Source: Roseomonas indoligenes
Lineage (GTDB): Bacteria > Pseudomonadota > Alphaproteobacteria > Acetobacterales > Acetobacteraceae
Length of the DNA stretch: 64,000 nucleotides
Direction: 5' to 3'
Assembly (NCBI RefSeq): GCF_017813365.1
Contig: NZ_JAGIZA010000001.1
Span: 310,001 to 374,000, forward strand
The translations under genes were made by a program, and so were the position numbers. The notes under the pieces were generated by a model. That model ran no database searches. It was not told the DNA's origin and worked only from the letters and a program-made list of their open reading frames with translations. This document shows, one piece after another, positions 1-8,538 of the stretch (the first letter of the stretch is position 1; each line of letters begins with the position of its first letter).

Positions 1-637
1 CCCAGGCATTGTTCTGGTCCGCGCCCAGTCGGCCGAGCACCAGGGGGCGCACGCCCAGCGGGTCCCGTACGCCCATCAGGGCGCCGTCATGCAGGGCCAC
101 CAGGGAATAGGCGCCGTCCACCTGCTTCAGCGCGTCGATCAGGCGATCGAGCACCGTGGCGTAGAGGGAGATGGCGATAAGGTGGACGAAGACCTCGGAA
201 TCCGTAGAGGACTGGAACAGGCAGCCGCGGCGGACGAGCTGGCGGCGCAGCGCGAGGGCGTTGGTCAGATTGCCATTATGGGCCACTGCGAACCCGCCGA
301 AGGCGAAGTCCGCGTAGAGGGGCTGGACGTTGCGCAGCGCCGTCTCGCCCGCCGTAGCGTAGCGGTTGTGGCCCACCGCGGCGCGGCCGGGCAGGGAGGC
401 GATGACGCGGGCATCCCCGAAGATGTCGCCCACCAGCCCGAGGCCCTTGTGGGAGCGGAACCCCTTCTCCCCGAGGGAGACGATGCCGGACGCCTCCTGG
501 CCGCGGTGCTGGAGCGCGTGGAGCCCGAGGGCCGTGAGCGCCGAGGCGTCCGGAGCGTTCCAGACGCCGAAGACGCCGCATTCCTCGTGGAAGGCGTCGT
601 CATCGGTGTCGAACGGGTTGGTCGTGGTCTCGGTCAT
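1..637 (-). CDS. purF: Amidophosphoribosyltransferase, partial (C-terminal part lies outside the window)
   Basis: First committed enzyme of purine synthesis: transfers the amide nitrogen of glutamine to PRPP to give phosphoribosylamine, in the cytosol. About 212 N-terminal residues are visible and cover the class II (Ntn) glutaminase domain. ECGVFGVW near residue 18 supplies the Cys that becomes the catalytic N-terminus after propeptide removal. HALQHRGQEASG, HNRYAT and HNGNL follow as expected, and later FQSSTDSEV. The PRPP-binding half is beyond the left edge. The ATG at 637 lies 5 nt after the cvpA stop, the classic cvpA-purF arrangement, so the two are probably cotranscribed. Confidence 0.96.
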   Translation of the reverse strand, partial: MTETTTNPFDTDDDAFHEECGVFGVWNAPDASALTALGLHALQHRGQEASGIVSLGEKGFRSHKGLGLVGDIFGDARVIASLPGRAAVGHNRYATAGETALRNVQPLYADFAFGGFAVAHNGNLTNALALRRQLVRRGCLFQSSTDSEVFVHLIAISLYATVLDRLIDALKQVDGAYSLVALHDGALMGVRDPLGVRPLVLGRLGADQNNAW

Positions 638-642
638 GGCGG

Positions 643-1221
643 TCAGATCCGGTTGCGCGCAGGGGGCCGCAACAGTTCCTCGGCGGTGGGTGCCCGGCCG
701 CTGGGCGGATCGGGCAGGCGGGGTCGGTACTGGGCGGGCAGCTGCTCGTTGAGCCAGGCCGCACCGTCAGCGATGGAGGGCAGGAAGCGGGACTGGCGGA
801 CCGGCTCCGGCCAGATGGACGTGTCCGGAACGAAGGCTCCCGCCGCGATATAGGCAACCAGGATCACGATCACACCCCGGCCGATCCCAAAGACGATGCC
901 CAGTGCCTTGTCCACGCCACCGATGATGGAGTTCCGCACCAGCCCGGCGATCAGCGCGATCAGAATCTTCAGGATAATGAGGGTGACGATGAAGACGGCG
1001 GCCAGGGCCGCGACATCGACCAGCCAGGGAGCGGCGGCCGTCCACTTCTCAGGGAATACGCCGTTGAAGGCGTGGCGCGTGCCTTCCAGCATGTAGAAGG
1101 AGAAGAGGATGGCGCCGATCCAGGCGCCCACCCCCAGCACTTCGCGGATCAGGCCGCGCATGTAGCCGATGACGCCGGAGATGGCGACAACGGCGAGGAA
1201 GACGGCGTCGACCCAGGTCAT
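643..1221 (-). CDS. cvpA: CvpA family membrane protein
   Basis: 192-residue integral membrane protein of the CvpA (colicin V production) family. It starts MTWVDAVFLAVVAISG and continues with GYMRGLIREVLGVGAWIGA, the family signature; about four hydrophobic segments span residues 1-130, followed by a polar, Pro-rich tail ending in LRPPARNRI. The molecular role of the family is unsettled; links to envelope homeostasis and purine-operon context are known. It sits just upstream of purF. The frame stays open for another 187 codons upstream, but that stretch has no family similarity and the ATG at 1221 gives the normal family N-terminus. Confidence 0.93.
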   Translation of the reverse strand: MTWVDAVFLAVVAISGVIGYMRGLIREVLGVGAWIGAILFSFYMLEGTRHAFNGVFPEKWTAAAPWLVDVAALAAVFIVTLIILKILIALIAGLVRNSIIGGVDKALGIVFGIGRGVIVILVAYIAAGAFVPDTSIWPEPVRQSRFLPSIADGAAWLNEQLPAQYRPRLPDPPSGRAPTAEELLRPPARNRI

Positions 1222-1621
1222 CGGGGGCGGGATATAACGGTGCTGCGGCGCGGCGTCACGCGGAAGGCACCCCGGGCCTCGCGGGGGAGGCATGTTGCAG
1301 CGCCATGACGGGGATGGCCGGGCTGGCCCGCTCTGCCGGATAGGGCACTGAGTGGATTGTTCTTTTTGGCCGGCTGTCCGGCTATTGCCGGTGCCTGGGC
1401 CGCGTCCCCTGGGTATGTCCAAAGTTTGCCGAAGTGGCGGGGCAAGCCCTCGAGTGTCACCGGAGGCCGATTCCCATGCTCGGCCGCGCCGGCCATGGCC
1501 AGGGCGGCCAGCCCCGGTGAAAGGTGCGCCATCCCTATCCCGCACCTCGCCTCTCCGGACGATAACCCAGTAAGGACTGGTGGATCCCCACTGGCACCGT
1601 GGCGAACGGCCCTTTCCCGAA
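1222..1621. other. 400-bp non-coding divergent region between cvpA and the DUF2726 gene
   Basis: No convincing gene is seen on either strand. The region must carry the promoters of the leftward cvpA-purF unit and the rightward DUF2726 gene. It includes a short less GC-rich patch around 1352-1400 (GTGGATTGTTCTTTTTGG). I could not assign -35/-10 boxes with confidence and see no strong hairpin or riboswitch-like fold. Confidence 0.4.
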
Positions 1622-2167
1622 ATGCCCCTGACACATCGCGCCCTCCTCCTCGGCGCCCTGGCGCTCGTCGCCGCAGTCATCCTGCTGGTGGCTCTCGTGC
1701 GGCGCCGTCGGGGGCGCCGGGTCGACCAGCTGGGGGCGGTGATGCACCGAGACGTGGTGTGGCAGAGCCGCCGGGTTCTCAACGTCGGCGAGACCGCGGT
1801 CTATGAGAGCGCCTGCGCCGTGGCGGCGGCGATCGACCCCTCGCTCCGGATCTGGCCGCAGGTCAGCCTCGGCGAGGTGGTCCGCACCGAGGGACGTTCG
1901 GAGGCGGACCGGGAGGCCTTCCGCTGGATCAACAGCAAGCGTGCCGACTTCCTCGTGGTGGACGGGGAGGGCTGGCCGCTCGCGGTCATCGAGTACCAGG
2001 GCTCGGGCCACGACCTCGGCAATGCGGCGGAGCGGGACGCGGTGAAGCGGACGGTGCTGTCGCGGGTCGGCATCCACTATATCGAGGTGCCCGCCCCGCT
2101 GGCCCGCAAGCCCCGCCGGCTCGACGCCCTGCTGGACGAAGCGCTGCGGCGGGCGGCCGGGGCCTAG
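1622..2167 (+). CDS. DUF2726 domain protein with N-terminal membrane anchor
   Basis: 181-residue protein. Residues 5-26 form one hydrophobic segment (ALLLGALALVAAVILLVALV) followed by an Arg-rich stop-transfer stretch, so it is probably anchored with its C-terminal domain in the cytosol. The C-terminal domain has the DUF2726 pattern: ADFLVVDGEGWPLAVIEYQGSGH, then AERDAVKRTVLSRVGIHYIEV. That D...E-x-Q/K arrangement recalls PD-(D/E)XK nuclease-like folds, but activity is not established. The ATG at 1622 is preferred over an in-frame one at 1580 because it begins just before the membrane segment. Its last 4 bp overlap the convergent radA end. Confidence 0.75.
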   Translation: MPLTHRALLLGALALVAAVILLVALVRRRRGRRVDQLGAVMHRDVVWQSRRVLNVGETAVYESACAVAAAIDPSLRIWPQVSLGEVVRTEGRSEADREAFRWINSKRADFLVVDGEGWPLAVIEYQGSGHDLGNAAERDAVKRTVLSRVGIHYIEVPAPLARKPRRLDALLDEALRRAAGA

Positions 2168-3603
2168 TCGGCTTCGGCCGGCTCCGCCTCCTTCGCCTTC
2201 TTCGCTGCCGGCTTGCGCGTGCTGCTGGCCGCGAAGGGGGCCACGAGGTCGGCCAGGTGGCCGATCTCCGTCATCCCCAGCCCGTCCGGCGCCGAGAGCG
2301 CCCGGCCGCCGCGCGCCACGCGGCGGGGCAGGGTGGCGGCGGCGAAGCCGAGCTTCGCGGCTTCCCGCAGGCGCAGTTCGGTCTGGGCCACCTGCCGGAT
2401 CTCGCCGGAGAGCCCGACCTCCCCGAAGAACACCATGTCGGGCGGGCAGGGGCGGTCGGTTGCGGCGCTGAGCAGGGCGGCGGCCACGGCCAGGTCGGCT
2501 GCGGGCTCCTGCACGCGCAGACCGCCCGCGATGTTCAGGTAAACGTCGTTCATGCCGAGCGTCATGCGGCAGCGGCTCTCCAGCACGGCCAGCAGCATGG
2601 CCAAGCGCCCGGAATCCCACCCGACCACCTGCCGGCGGGGGCTGCCGCCGGTGGAGGGGGATAGAAGGGCCTGCACCTCCACCAGCACGGGGCGCGTGCC
2701 CTCCAGCCCGGCGAAGACGGCGGAGCCGGCGATGTTGCCGCGCCGCTCCGCAAGGAACAGGGCGGAGGGGTTGGTCACCTCGGCCAGCCCCTGCTCCGTC
2801 ATCTCGAAGACGCCGATCTCGTCGGTCGCGCCGAAGCGGTTCTTGGTGGCGCGCATGATGCGGAACTGGTGGCCGCGATCGCCTTCAAAATAGAGGGTGG
2901 CGTCCACCATGTGCTCCAGCACGCGAGGGCCGGCGAGCGTGCCCTCCTTCGTGACATGACCCACCAGCACCAGGGCGAAGCCCTTGGCCTTGGCCAGCCG
3001 CCCGAGCTCTGCGGCGCAGGCGCGGACCTGGGAGACGGTGCCGGGGGCGGAATCCAGGCTGTCCAGCCAGACGGTCTGGATGGAGTCCATGATGACCAGC
3101 CCGGCATCCCGCTCCTCCTCCAGGCTGGCGAGGATGTCGCGCAGCGAGGTGGCGGCGGCGAGGCCCAGCGGGGCGCCGGAGACGCCGAGGCGGAGGGCGC
3201 GGAGGCGCACCTGCTCGATCGCCTCCTCACCCGAGATGTAGAGGGTGCGCTTGCCCGTTTCGGCGACGCGGGCGGCGGCCTGGAGCAGGATGGTGGACTT
3301 GCCGATTCCGGGATCGCCGCCCACCAGCACCACGGAGCCGGGCACGAAGCCGCCGCCGAGCACGCGGTCCAGTTCCTGGATCCCCGTGCGGGTGCGGGGC
3401 GGAGGGGCTGCTTGGCCCTTGAGCGCCACGAACTCCACCTTGCGCCCGCCGAGCGCGGCGGTCTTCGCCGGGCCCGGCGCGCGGGCCTCCACCACCTCCT
3501 CGGTCAGAGTGTTCCACTCCCCGCAGCCCTCGCACTTGCCCTGCCACTTCGGGTGGACGGTGCCGCAGGACTGGCAGACGAAGCGGTGGGTGGATTTTGC
3601 CAA
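2164..3603 (-). CDS. radA: DNA repair protein RadA
   Basis: 479-residue RecA-related ATPase that promotes branch migration and processing of recombination intermediates. N-terminal C4 zinc finger: Cys10, Cys13, Cys24, Cys27. Walker A GGDPGIGKST at about 95-104; the RadA-specific KNRFG motif at 254-258; Lon-like C-terminal domain, followed by a Lys/Ala-rich tail. All hallmark motifs are intact and the length is normal for the family. It stands alone on the minus strand, between the convergent DUF2726 gene and the regulator upstream at 6145. Confidence 0.97.
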   Translation of the reverse strand: MAKSTHRFVCQSCGTVHPKWQGKCEGCGEWNTLTEEVVEARAPGPAKTAALGGRKVEFVALKGQAAPPPRTRTGIQELDRVLGGGFVPGSVVLVGGDPGIGKSTILLQAAARVAETGKRTLYISGEEAIEQVRLRALRLGVSGAPLGLAAATSLRDILASLEEERDAGLVIMDSIQTVWLDSLDSAPGTVSQVRACAAELGRLAKAKGFALVLVGHVTKEGTLAGPRVLEHMVDATLYFEGDRGHQFRIMRATKNRFGATDEIGVFEMTEQGLAEVTNPSALFLAERRGNIAGSAVFAGLEGTRPVLVEVQALLSPSTGGSPRRQVVGWDSGRLAMLLAVLESRCRMTLGMNDVYLNIAGGLRVQEPAADLAVAAALLSAATDRPCPPDMVFFGEVGLSGEIRQVAQTELRLREAAKLGFAAATLPRRVARGGRALSAPDGLGMTEIGHLADLVAPFAASSTRKPAAKKAKEAEPAEAD

Positions 3604-3691
3604 GGGATGCCCGATCAGGAACGAAACGTGGACATTCCCGGATGTAGCGCGGGGAGGGGCGGGTTAGAAGGGGCCAGCCCCCGGCGCCGGA

Positions 3692-6145
3692 TCAGGCCGG
3701 CGCGGCCGGCTGGCTCACTGCCTCGGGCACCAGCTCCGCGCTGCGGGAGCGGAACAGGTCCGCCGAAGGGACGGGGCGGCCGAGCAGGTAGCCCTGCACC
3801 CGCGGGCAGTTGCGGCTGCGGAGTATCTCGAGCTGCTGCTCGGTCTCCACCCCCTCCGCGACGACGATCATGCCGAGGCTGCGGCTGAGGGCGAGCACGG
3901 CTTCCACGATCGCCGCGGATTCCACGTCCTGACCCAGGCCCCGCACGAAGGACTGGTCGATCTTGATCTCGTCGAAGGGGAAGCGCCGGAGATAGCTGAG
4001 GGAGGAGTAGCCCGTGCCGAAATCGTCCAGGGAAAGGGCGATCCCCATGTCCTTCAGGGCGCGTAGCAGGGTGAGGGCGCGCTCGGTCTCGCCGATCAGC
4101 AGACCTTCGGTCACCTCCATCTTCAACCGCTGCGGCGGCAGGCCGGACCGTTCCAGCACCTGGGCGATGACGGCGAGCAGATCGGGCTGACGGAATTGCG
4201 CGGGGGAGATGTTCACCGCCACGCGACAGGGAATGGGCCATTTCGCCGCTTCCGCGCAGGCCGTCTCCAGAACCCAGCGGCCGAGCGGGCGGATGAAGCC
4301 GGATTCCTCGGCCAGCGGCACGAACTCCGCCGGCGAGACGGCGCCCCGCTGCGGGTGGTTCCAGCGCAGCAGAGCCTCGGCGCTCACCATCTCCCGCGTG
4401 CGCGTGTCGCATTGCGGCTGGTAGGCGAGGTGCAACTCGCCCCGCTCGATCGCCATCCGCAGGTCCCGCTCCAGGGTCCGGCGCTGCATCAGGCGCTGGT
4501 CCAGGGCGGCCTCGAAGAAGCAGTGGATGCCGCGCCCGTCTCGCTTGGCGCGGTCGAGCGCCGTGTCGGCGTTGCGGAGGAGCCGGGGCACGGTCCTGCC
4601 ATCGGCCGGGGAAATCGCCACGCCGACGCTGGTGCCGAGCTGGAAGGTCTGCCCCTCGATCTCGAAGGGCGCCGACAGGGCCTCGATCACGCGGCCAGCG
4701 AGGGCGGCCGCGTCCTCCGGCGCGCCCAGATCGGCCTGGAGAATGGCGAACTCATCGCCGCCCAGCCGGGCAATGGTGTCGCCACCGCGCACCAGCACGC
4801 GCAGCCGCTCCGCCACCTGCAGCAGCAACTGGTCCCCGCCGTCATGGCCGAGTAGGTCGTTCACCGTCTTGAAACGGTCGAGGTCGAGGCAGAGCACGGC
4901 GATGCTGCGCCCCTCCCGCGTCGCCGTCTCCAGCGCCTGGTTTGCCCGATCGGCCAGCAGAGTGCGGTTGGGGAGCCCGGTCAGCCCGTCATGCAGCGCC
5001 AGGTAGCGGATCCTCTCCTCCGCCCGCTTCCGCTCGGTCGGGTCGCGCACAGCCACGGCATGGGCGAGCGGCGCCCTCCTCCAGCCCTCCTCGTCCGCGT
5101 CCTCGATCACGCGGGACATGATCTCGACAGGGGTGCGGCGGCCGCTCTCCGCGGTCAGCTCCACCTCCAGTGGCGAGGTGGTGTCCGGCCGGAGGGAGGC
5201 GTCGTCCTGCAGCCGCGCGACGGCCTCCGCTGGAAGAATCGCCGAGATGTCCTGGCCGACCAGCGCCTCCGCCGGCCTTCCGAGCAGCCGGGCCAGAGGT
5301 TCGTTCACGTCCAGGATCTTGCCGCCGCGATGGATGAAGAGGCCTTCGGAGGTGTTGTTGACCAGGCGGCGCAGCCGGTTCGCGTCCCGCGCGCCCTTGC
5401 CCCACAGCTTTTCCTCGAAGGCGACGCTGATATGGCTCACGACCGCCACCGTGCCGACCACCGCGGCGACGGTGATGGCGATCAGCCGCTCGTCCAGGCC
5501 GCTATCGGCTGCCCAGACGCCGCCATCCGGAACGATGGTGGCGCCGGCCATGCCGATGAAGTGCAGGGCGAGGATCGAGCCCGCCAGAAGGCCACTGGCC
5601 AGCAGTCGCCTCGGCCGGTTGTCCAGCCGGCGCGAGAGGGCCGTCGCTGCCAGGCCCGCGCCGATGAGGACGGCGAGGACGGCATGCACCGGGGAGAACT
5701 CGAGGTGTCCGGGCAGGCGCATGGCGCTCATGCCCGTATAGTGCATGGCGCCCACGGTCAGGCCGAGCACGGCGCCTGCCAGAACGGCACGCATCCTACC
5801 GGAACTCGTGCCGGACCCACCGAGGCCGGGGATCTGTCCGATCTGAAAGGCGAGAGCCGCGCCGGCCACGGCCATGAGGGCGGAAAGCGCGGTGATGTCC
5901 GGATTGTAAGTGATGGGAAGGCCGGAACGAAGGGCGAGCATCGCGATGAAATGCGTGGCCCAGACGCCGGAGCCGTAGACCATCCCGGCACCGAGATTCC
6001 AGAGCTTCCGGTGCGCCGGCTCCACCAGCCCGGCGCGCCGGACGATGTTGGTACAGACGAAGCAGGCCATGAAACAGACGCCAGCCGCCAGGATGAGCAG
6101 CGCCGGGCTGTGTTCGTGCTGGAGACAACCCAGGACTTGCAGCAT
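3692..6145 (-). CDS. MHYT-PAS-GGDEF-EAL cyclic-di-GMP regulator
   Basis: 817-residue membrane sensor that should make and/or degrade cyclic di-GMP. Residues 1-250: seven-helix MHYT sensor with repeated HFIAM, MHYTGM and HFIGM motifs, thought to bind metal and respond to gases. Residues about 265-365: PAS domain. GGDEF domain with intact GGDEF (462-466) and, five residues before it, RGGD matching the RxxD inhibitory site. EAL domain with EALLR (590-594), DDFGTGYSSL and KIDQSFV, so both catalytic halves look functional. The start at 6145 gives MLQVLGCLQHEHSP, the usual MHYT N-terminus; an in-frame ATG lies 16 codons upstream. Monocistronic. Confidence 0.93.
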   Translation of the reverse strand: MLQVLGCLQHEHSPALLILAAGVCFMACFVCTNIVRRAGLVEPAHRKLWNLGAGMVYGSGVWATHFIAMLALRSGLPITYNPDITALSALMAVAGAALAFQIGQIPGLGGSGTSSGRMRAVLAGAVLGLTVGAMHYTGMSAMRLPGHLEFSPVHAVLAVLIGAGLAATALSRRLDNRPRRLLASGLLAGSILALHFIGMAGATIVPDGGVWAADSGLDERLIAITVAAVVGTVAVVSHISVAFEEKLWGKGARDANRLRRLVNNTSEGLFIHRGGKILDVNEPLARLLGRPAEALVGQDISAILPAEAVARLQDDASLRPDTTSPLEVELTAESGRRTPVEIMSRVIEDADEEGWRRAPLAHAVAVRDPTERKRAEERIRYLALHDGLTGLPNRTLLADRANQALETATREGRSIAVLCLDLDRFKTVNDLLGHDGGDQLLLQVAERLRVLVRGGDTIARLGGDEFAILQADLGAPEDAAALAGRVIEALSAPFEIEGQTFQLGTSVGVAISPADGRTVPRLLRNADTALDRAKRDGRGIHCFFEAALDQRLMQRRTLERDLRMAIERGELHLAYQPQCDTRTREMVSAEALLRWNHPQRGAVSPAEFVPLAEESGFIRPLGRWVLETACAEAAKWPIPCRVAVNISPAQFRQPDLLAVIAQVLERSGLPPQRLKMEVTEGLLIGETERALTLLRALKDMGIALSLDDFGTGYSSLSYLRRFPFDEIKIDQSFVRGLGQDVESAAIVEAVLALSRSLGMIVVAEGVETEQQLEILRSRNCPRVQGYLLGRPVPSADLFRSRSAELVPEAVSQPAAPA

Positions 6146-6304
6146 CAGCTCCTTGGCCCGCTCTCCTGGATTCGCAACGACGCATCCCCGCATACAACCG
6201 GAGATTGTGTAAGTAAAATTCGCGACAACGTCGTTTGGGCTGTCTTGGGGCAGGAGTTCGCGGATCGGGGACTACGATTGGCGTGCCCAGTCGAACTCGT
6301 CGGC

Positions 6305-7381
6305 TCAGGTGAAGTAGAGGACGCGCGCCTGCGGCAGGTGGCGGGCGACGCTCGCCTCAAGTTCCCGGCGCAGGTCGGCCATCAGCGCCTTCGGGAAGAC
6401 GTACTTGGCCGAGCCGAACTTCGTGAGCTTCCGGCTGCGCTGCTCCGGGTCCATTTCCAACTCGCTGCCGGGGTACCAGCCCTGGAGGACCCCGCGCGAT
6501 CCCTCCGTGAAGCGGTGGGTGATCAGCTCCACCGTCAGGTCCGGGTCCCCGGCGCTGTCGAGCGCAATGGCGCACTCGGCCAGCAGGGCATCATAGGCTT
6601 CCCGCCAGTCCGGCAGGTTGAGGATGGGCGCGACGGTGAGGCCGATGCGGTAGCCGGCCAGGGCGGCTTGCCGCATGGCGCGCAGGCGGTTCCGCACGCG
6701 CGGCGCGCCGCCCTCGAATCGCTCCGCCCCGCGCGCGTTGATCGAGAAGCGGATGCGCGTGCGGCGGTGATGCGGTAGGTCCAGCAGCGGGCCGATGCTG
6801 TCGTACTTGGTCGTGAAGCGGAACTGGGCCTCGGCCTCCCAGGCGCCGAAGAAGCGGATCGTCTCGGCGAGGCTGCCGGTGATGTGCTCGATGCCCAGCG
6901 GGTCGGTGTAGCAGGAGCCCTCGTAGGTCGTTCCCTCCGCCGCGCGGGCGGCGTTGCGGGATGTGACCTGGCCCTGGCCGAGCAGCGGCGGCAGGGCGGC
7001 CAGGATCTCCGGCAGGTTCGCATAGGCCCGGATGATCGGCGGGCCGGCGAGGGAGCCGGCGAGGTAGCAGTAGCTGCAATGGGCCGGGCAGCCCTCCGCG
7101 AGGTCGAAGCGCCAATCGGCGCTGGGCGGGATGGGCTGCGGCTTGCGGCGGCTGGGGGAGGCGACGACGACGGCCATGGTGGTCTTGGCGTCGCGGTAGG
7201 TATCGGGCAGGCCGGTCAGGCGGTCGGCCTTCAGCCGCACCACCTCTGCCCCCAGCGCGGCGGCGCGCTCCGCCATCGCTTCGCCCTGCGGCCAGCCGAA
7301 GGCGGAGGGGGTGATGAGGAGGCGCCGGGGCTTCCACAGCGGGTGGGCGCGGGCCGGGGCCTCCAGCACGTCAGAAGGCAT
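6305..7381 (-). CDS. Spore-photoproduct-lyase-like radical SAM protein (retains the H-donor Cys)
   Basis: 358-residue radical SAM enzyme. The 4Fe-4S motif is CPAHCSYC (Cys98, Cys102, Cys105). The segment YEGSCYTDPLGIEH around Cys157 matches, as I recall it, the B. subtilis SplB segment around Cys141, the hydrogen-atom donor. The body (FRFTTKYDSIGPLL, TRIRFSINARG, VELITHRFTEGSRGVL) and the C-terminal ending VLYFT also follow SplB. A UV-lesion (5-thyminyl-5,6-dihydrothymine) repair role is therefore plausible, although nothing here suggests an endospore former. It overlaps the upstream gene, a second Spl-like protein, by 11 bp, so the two are probably cotranscribed. Confidence 0.85.
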   Translation of the reverse strand: MPSDVLEAPARAHPLWKPRRLLITPSAFGWPQGEAMAERAAALGAEVVRLKADRLTGLPDTYRDAKTTMAVVVASPSRRKPQPIPPSADWRFDLAEGCPAHCSYCYLAGSLAGPPIIRAYANLPEILAALPPLLGQGQVTSRNAARAAEGTTYEGSCYTDPLGIEHITGSLAETIRFFGAWEAEAQFRFTTKYDSIGPLLDLPHHRRTRIRFSINARGAERFEGGAPRVRNRLRAMRQAALAGYRIGLTVAPILNLPDWREAYDALLAECAIALDSAGDPDLTVELITHRFTEGSRGVLQGWYPGSELEMDPEQRSRKLTKFGSAKYVFPKALMADLRRELEASVARHLPQARVLYFT

Positions 7382-8426
7382 AGCGCACCCGGCAATAGGG
7401 CATGCGGGCGGCGAGGAGGTCCTTGAAGCGCTGGAGCCAGCGGCCCTTCCAGCCCGTGCGGTAGCGCAGGTTCACCCCGCCGCTCTCGGAAACCTTCTCC
7501 TCCTGGATGTCCGGGCGCCAGAGAAGCTCTTCCGCCTTCGGGTGCCAGGCGAGGTTGACCTCGTGCAGGTCGCTGTTGTGGGTGAGCATGATGATCTCGG
7601 CCGCCAGTTGCTCCTTCACGGCGGAGGGCAGGATGTCGTCCAACTCCTCGAACAGGGCGCCCCACTCCGCCTCCCATCCCTCGCGCAGCACCACGGGGGA
7701 GAAGTTCAGGTGCATTTCGTAGCCGGCGCGGTGCAGTTCGGGGATGGCAGCAATGCGCTCGGCCATCGGGGAGGTGCGGACGTCCAACAGCTTCCCGAGG
7801 GCGGGGGGCATGAGGGACATGCGGATGCGCGTGCGCCCCTGCGGCTCGTAGCCCAGCAGGTCCGGGTTCACCCATTTCGTCGCGAAGCTGCCCTTCGCGT
7901 TCGGCAGGGTGCGGAACAGGCCGACGAGGTCGCGCACGTTCCCGGAGATGGCGGCGTCCACGGAGAGGTCGCCGTTCTCGCCGAGGTCGTAGACCCAGGC
8001 ATGCGGGTCCACCTGGTTCGGCTCGGTCTTCGGCCCCTGTCGCGCGGCGTGGCGCGCGGTGGCGGCCAGGATGGCCTCGATATTGACGAAGACGGAGATG
8101 GGGTTCGCGTGCCCCTTGCGCCGGGCGACGTAGCAGTAGGCGCAGGCCATGGCGCAGCCGTTGGAGGAGGAGGGCGCGATGAAGTCCGCGCTGCGGCCGT
8201 TCGGGCGGAAGGTCAGGCCCTTCTTCACGCCGAGCACCAGGGCGCTCTTCTTGGCCGCAAGATAGTCGCCGGGATCGCCCTCCCGCAGCTCCGGGATGCG
8301 CCAGTGGGAGGCAACGGGGATGCGCTCGGCCTCCGGGAAGCGGGCGAGGATCTCCCGGCCGCGGGCGTGGTCCTCCACGGCGGGCTCGAGATAGATGCGG
8401 GCGATGTCGAGGGGGAGTTCGGCCAT
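7371..8426 (-). CDS. Spore-photoproduct-lyase-family radical SAM protein lacking the H-donor Cys
   Basis: 351-residue radical SAM protein. The cluster motif is CAMACAYC (Cys91, Cys95, Cys98), followed by YVARRKGHANPISVF. Apart from these three cysteines the only other one is near the C-terminus (PYCRVRYAF). The segment aligned with the SplB donor cysteine reads YDLGENGDLSVD and has no Cys. It resembles the proteobacterial spore-photoproduct-lyase-family proteins found in non-sporulating bacteria; the substrate is unknown. The ATG at 8426 (MAELPLDIARIYLEP) is preferred; the longer frame upstream is low-complexity Ala/Gly/Pro and runs into the divergent gene. First gene of a two-gene unit with the other Spl-like gene. 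Confidence 0.84.
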   Translation of the reverse strand: MAELPLDIARIYLEPAVEDHARGREILARFPEAERIPVASHWRIPELREGDPGDYLAAKKSALVLGVKKGLTFRPNGRSADFIAPSSSNGCAMACAYCYVARRKGHANPISVFVNIEAILAATARHAARQGPKTEPNQVDPHAWVYDLGENGDLSVDAAISGNVRDLVGLFRTLPNAKGSFATKWVNPDLLGYEPQGRTRIRMSLMPPALGKLLDVRTSPMAERIAAIPELHRAGYEMHLNFSPVVLREGWEAEWGALFEELDDILPSAVKEQLAAEIIMLTHNSDLHEVNLAWHPKAEELLWRPDIQEEKVSESGGVNLRYRTGWKGRWLQRFKDLLAARMPYCRVRYAF

Positions 8427-8538
8427 CCGGAGCCGATGTGGGGATGCCGCCGGGCCTTCCCACCCCGCCGGGCGGATCACGAGATCGTCTCGCCGAAAGC
8501 CCTGGCGCCCGGCGAGACCGCGCGGCATCTGGCAGGGC

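Noticed and set aside
4991-6778. A 595-codon open frame opposite the MHYT-GGDEF-EAL gene and radical SAM gene
   Set aside because: Low-complexity composition, crosses gene boundaries, and both genes on the other strand have complete catalytic motifs.
6305-8426. Spore-photoproduct-lyase-like genes as evidence of a sporulating organism
   Set aside because: Related radical SAM proteins occur in non-spore-forming proteobacteria, and no sporulation gene is found elsewhere in the window.
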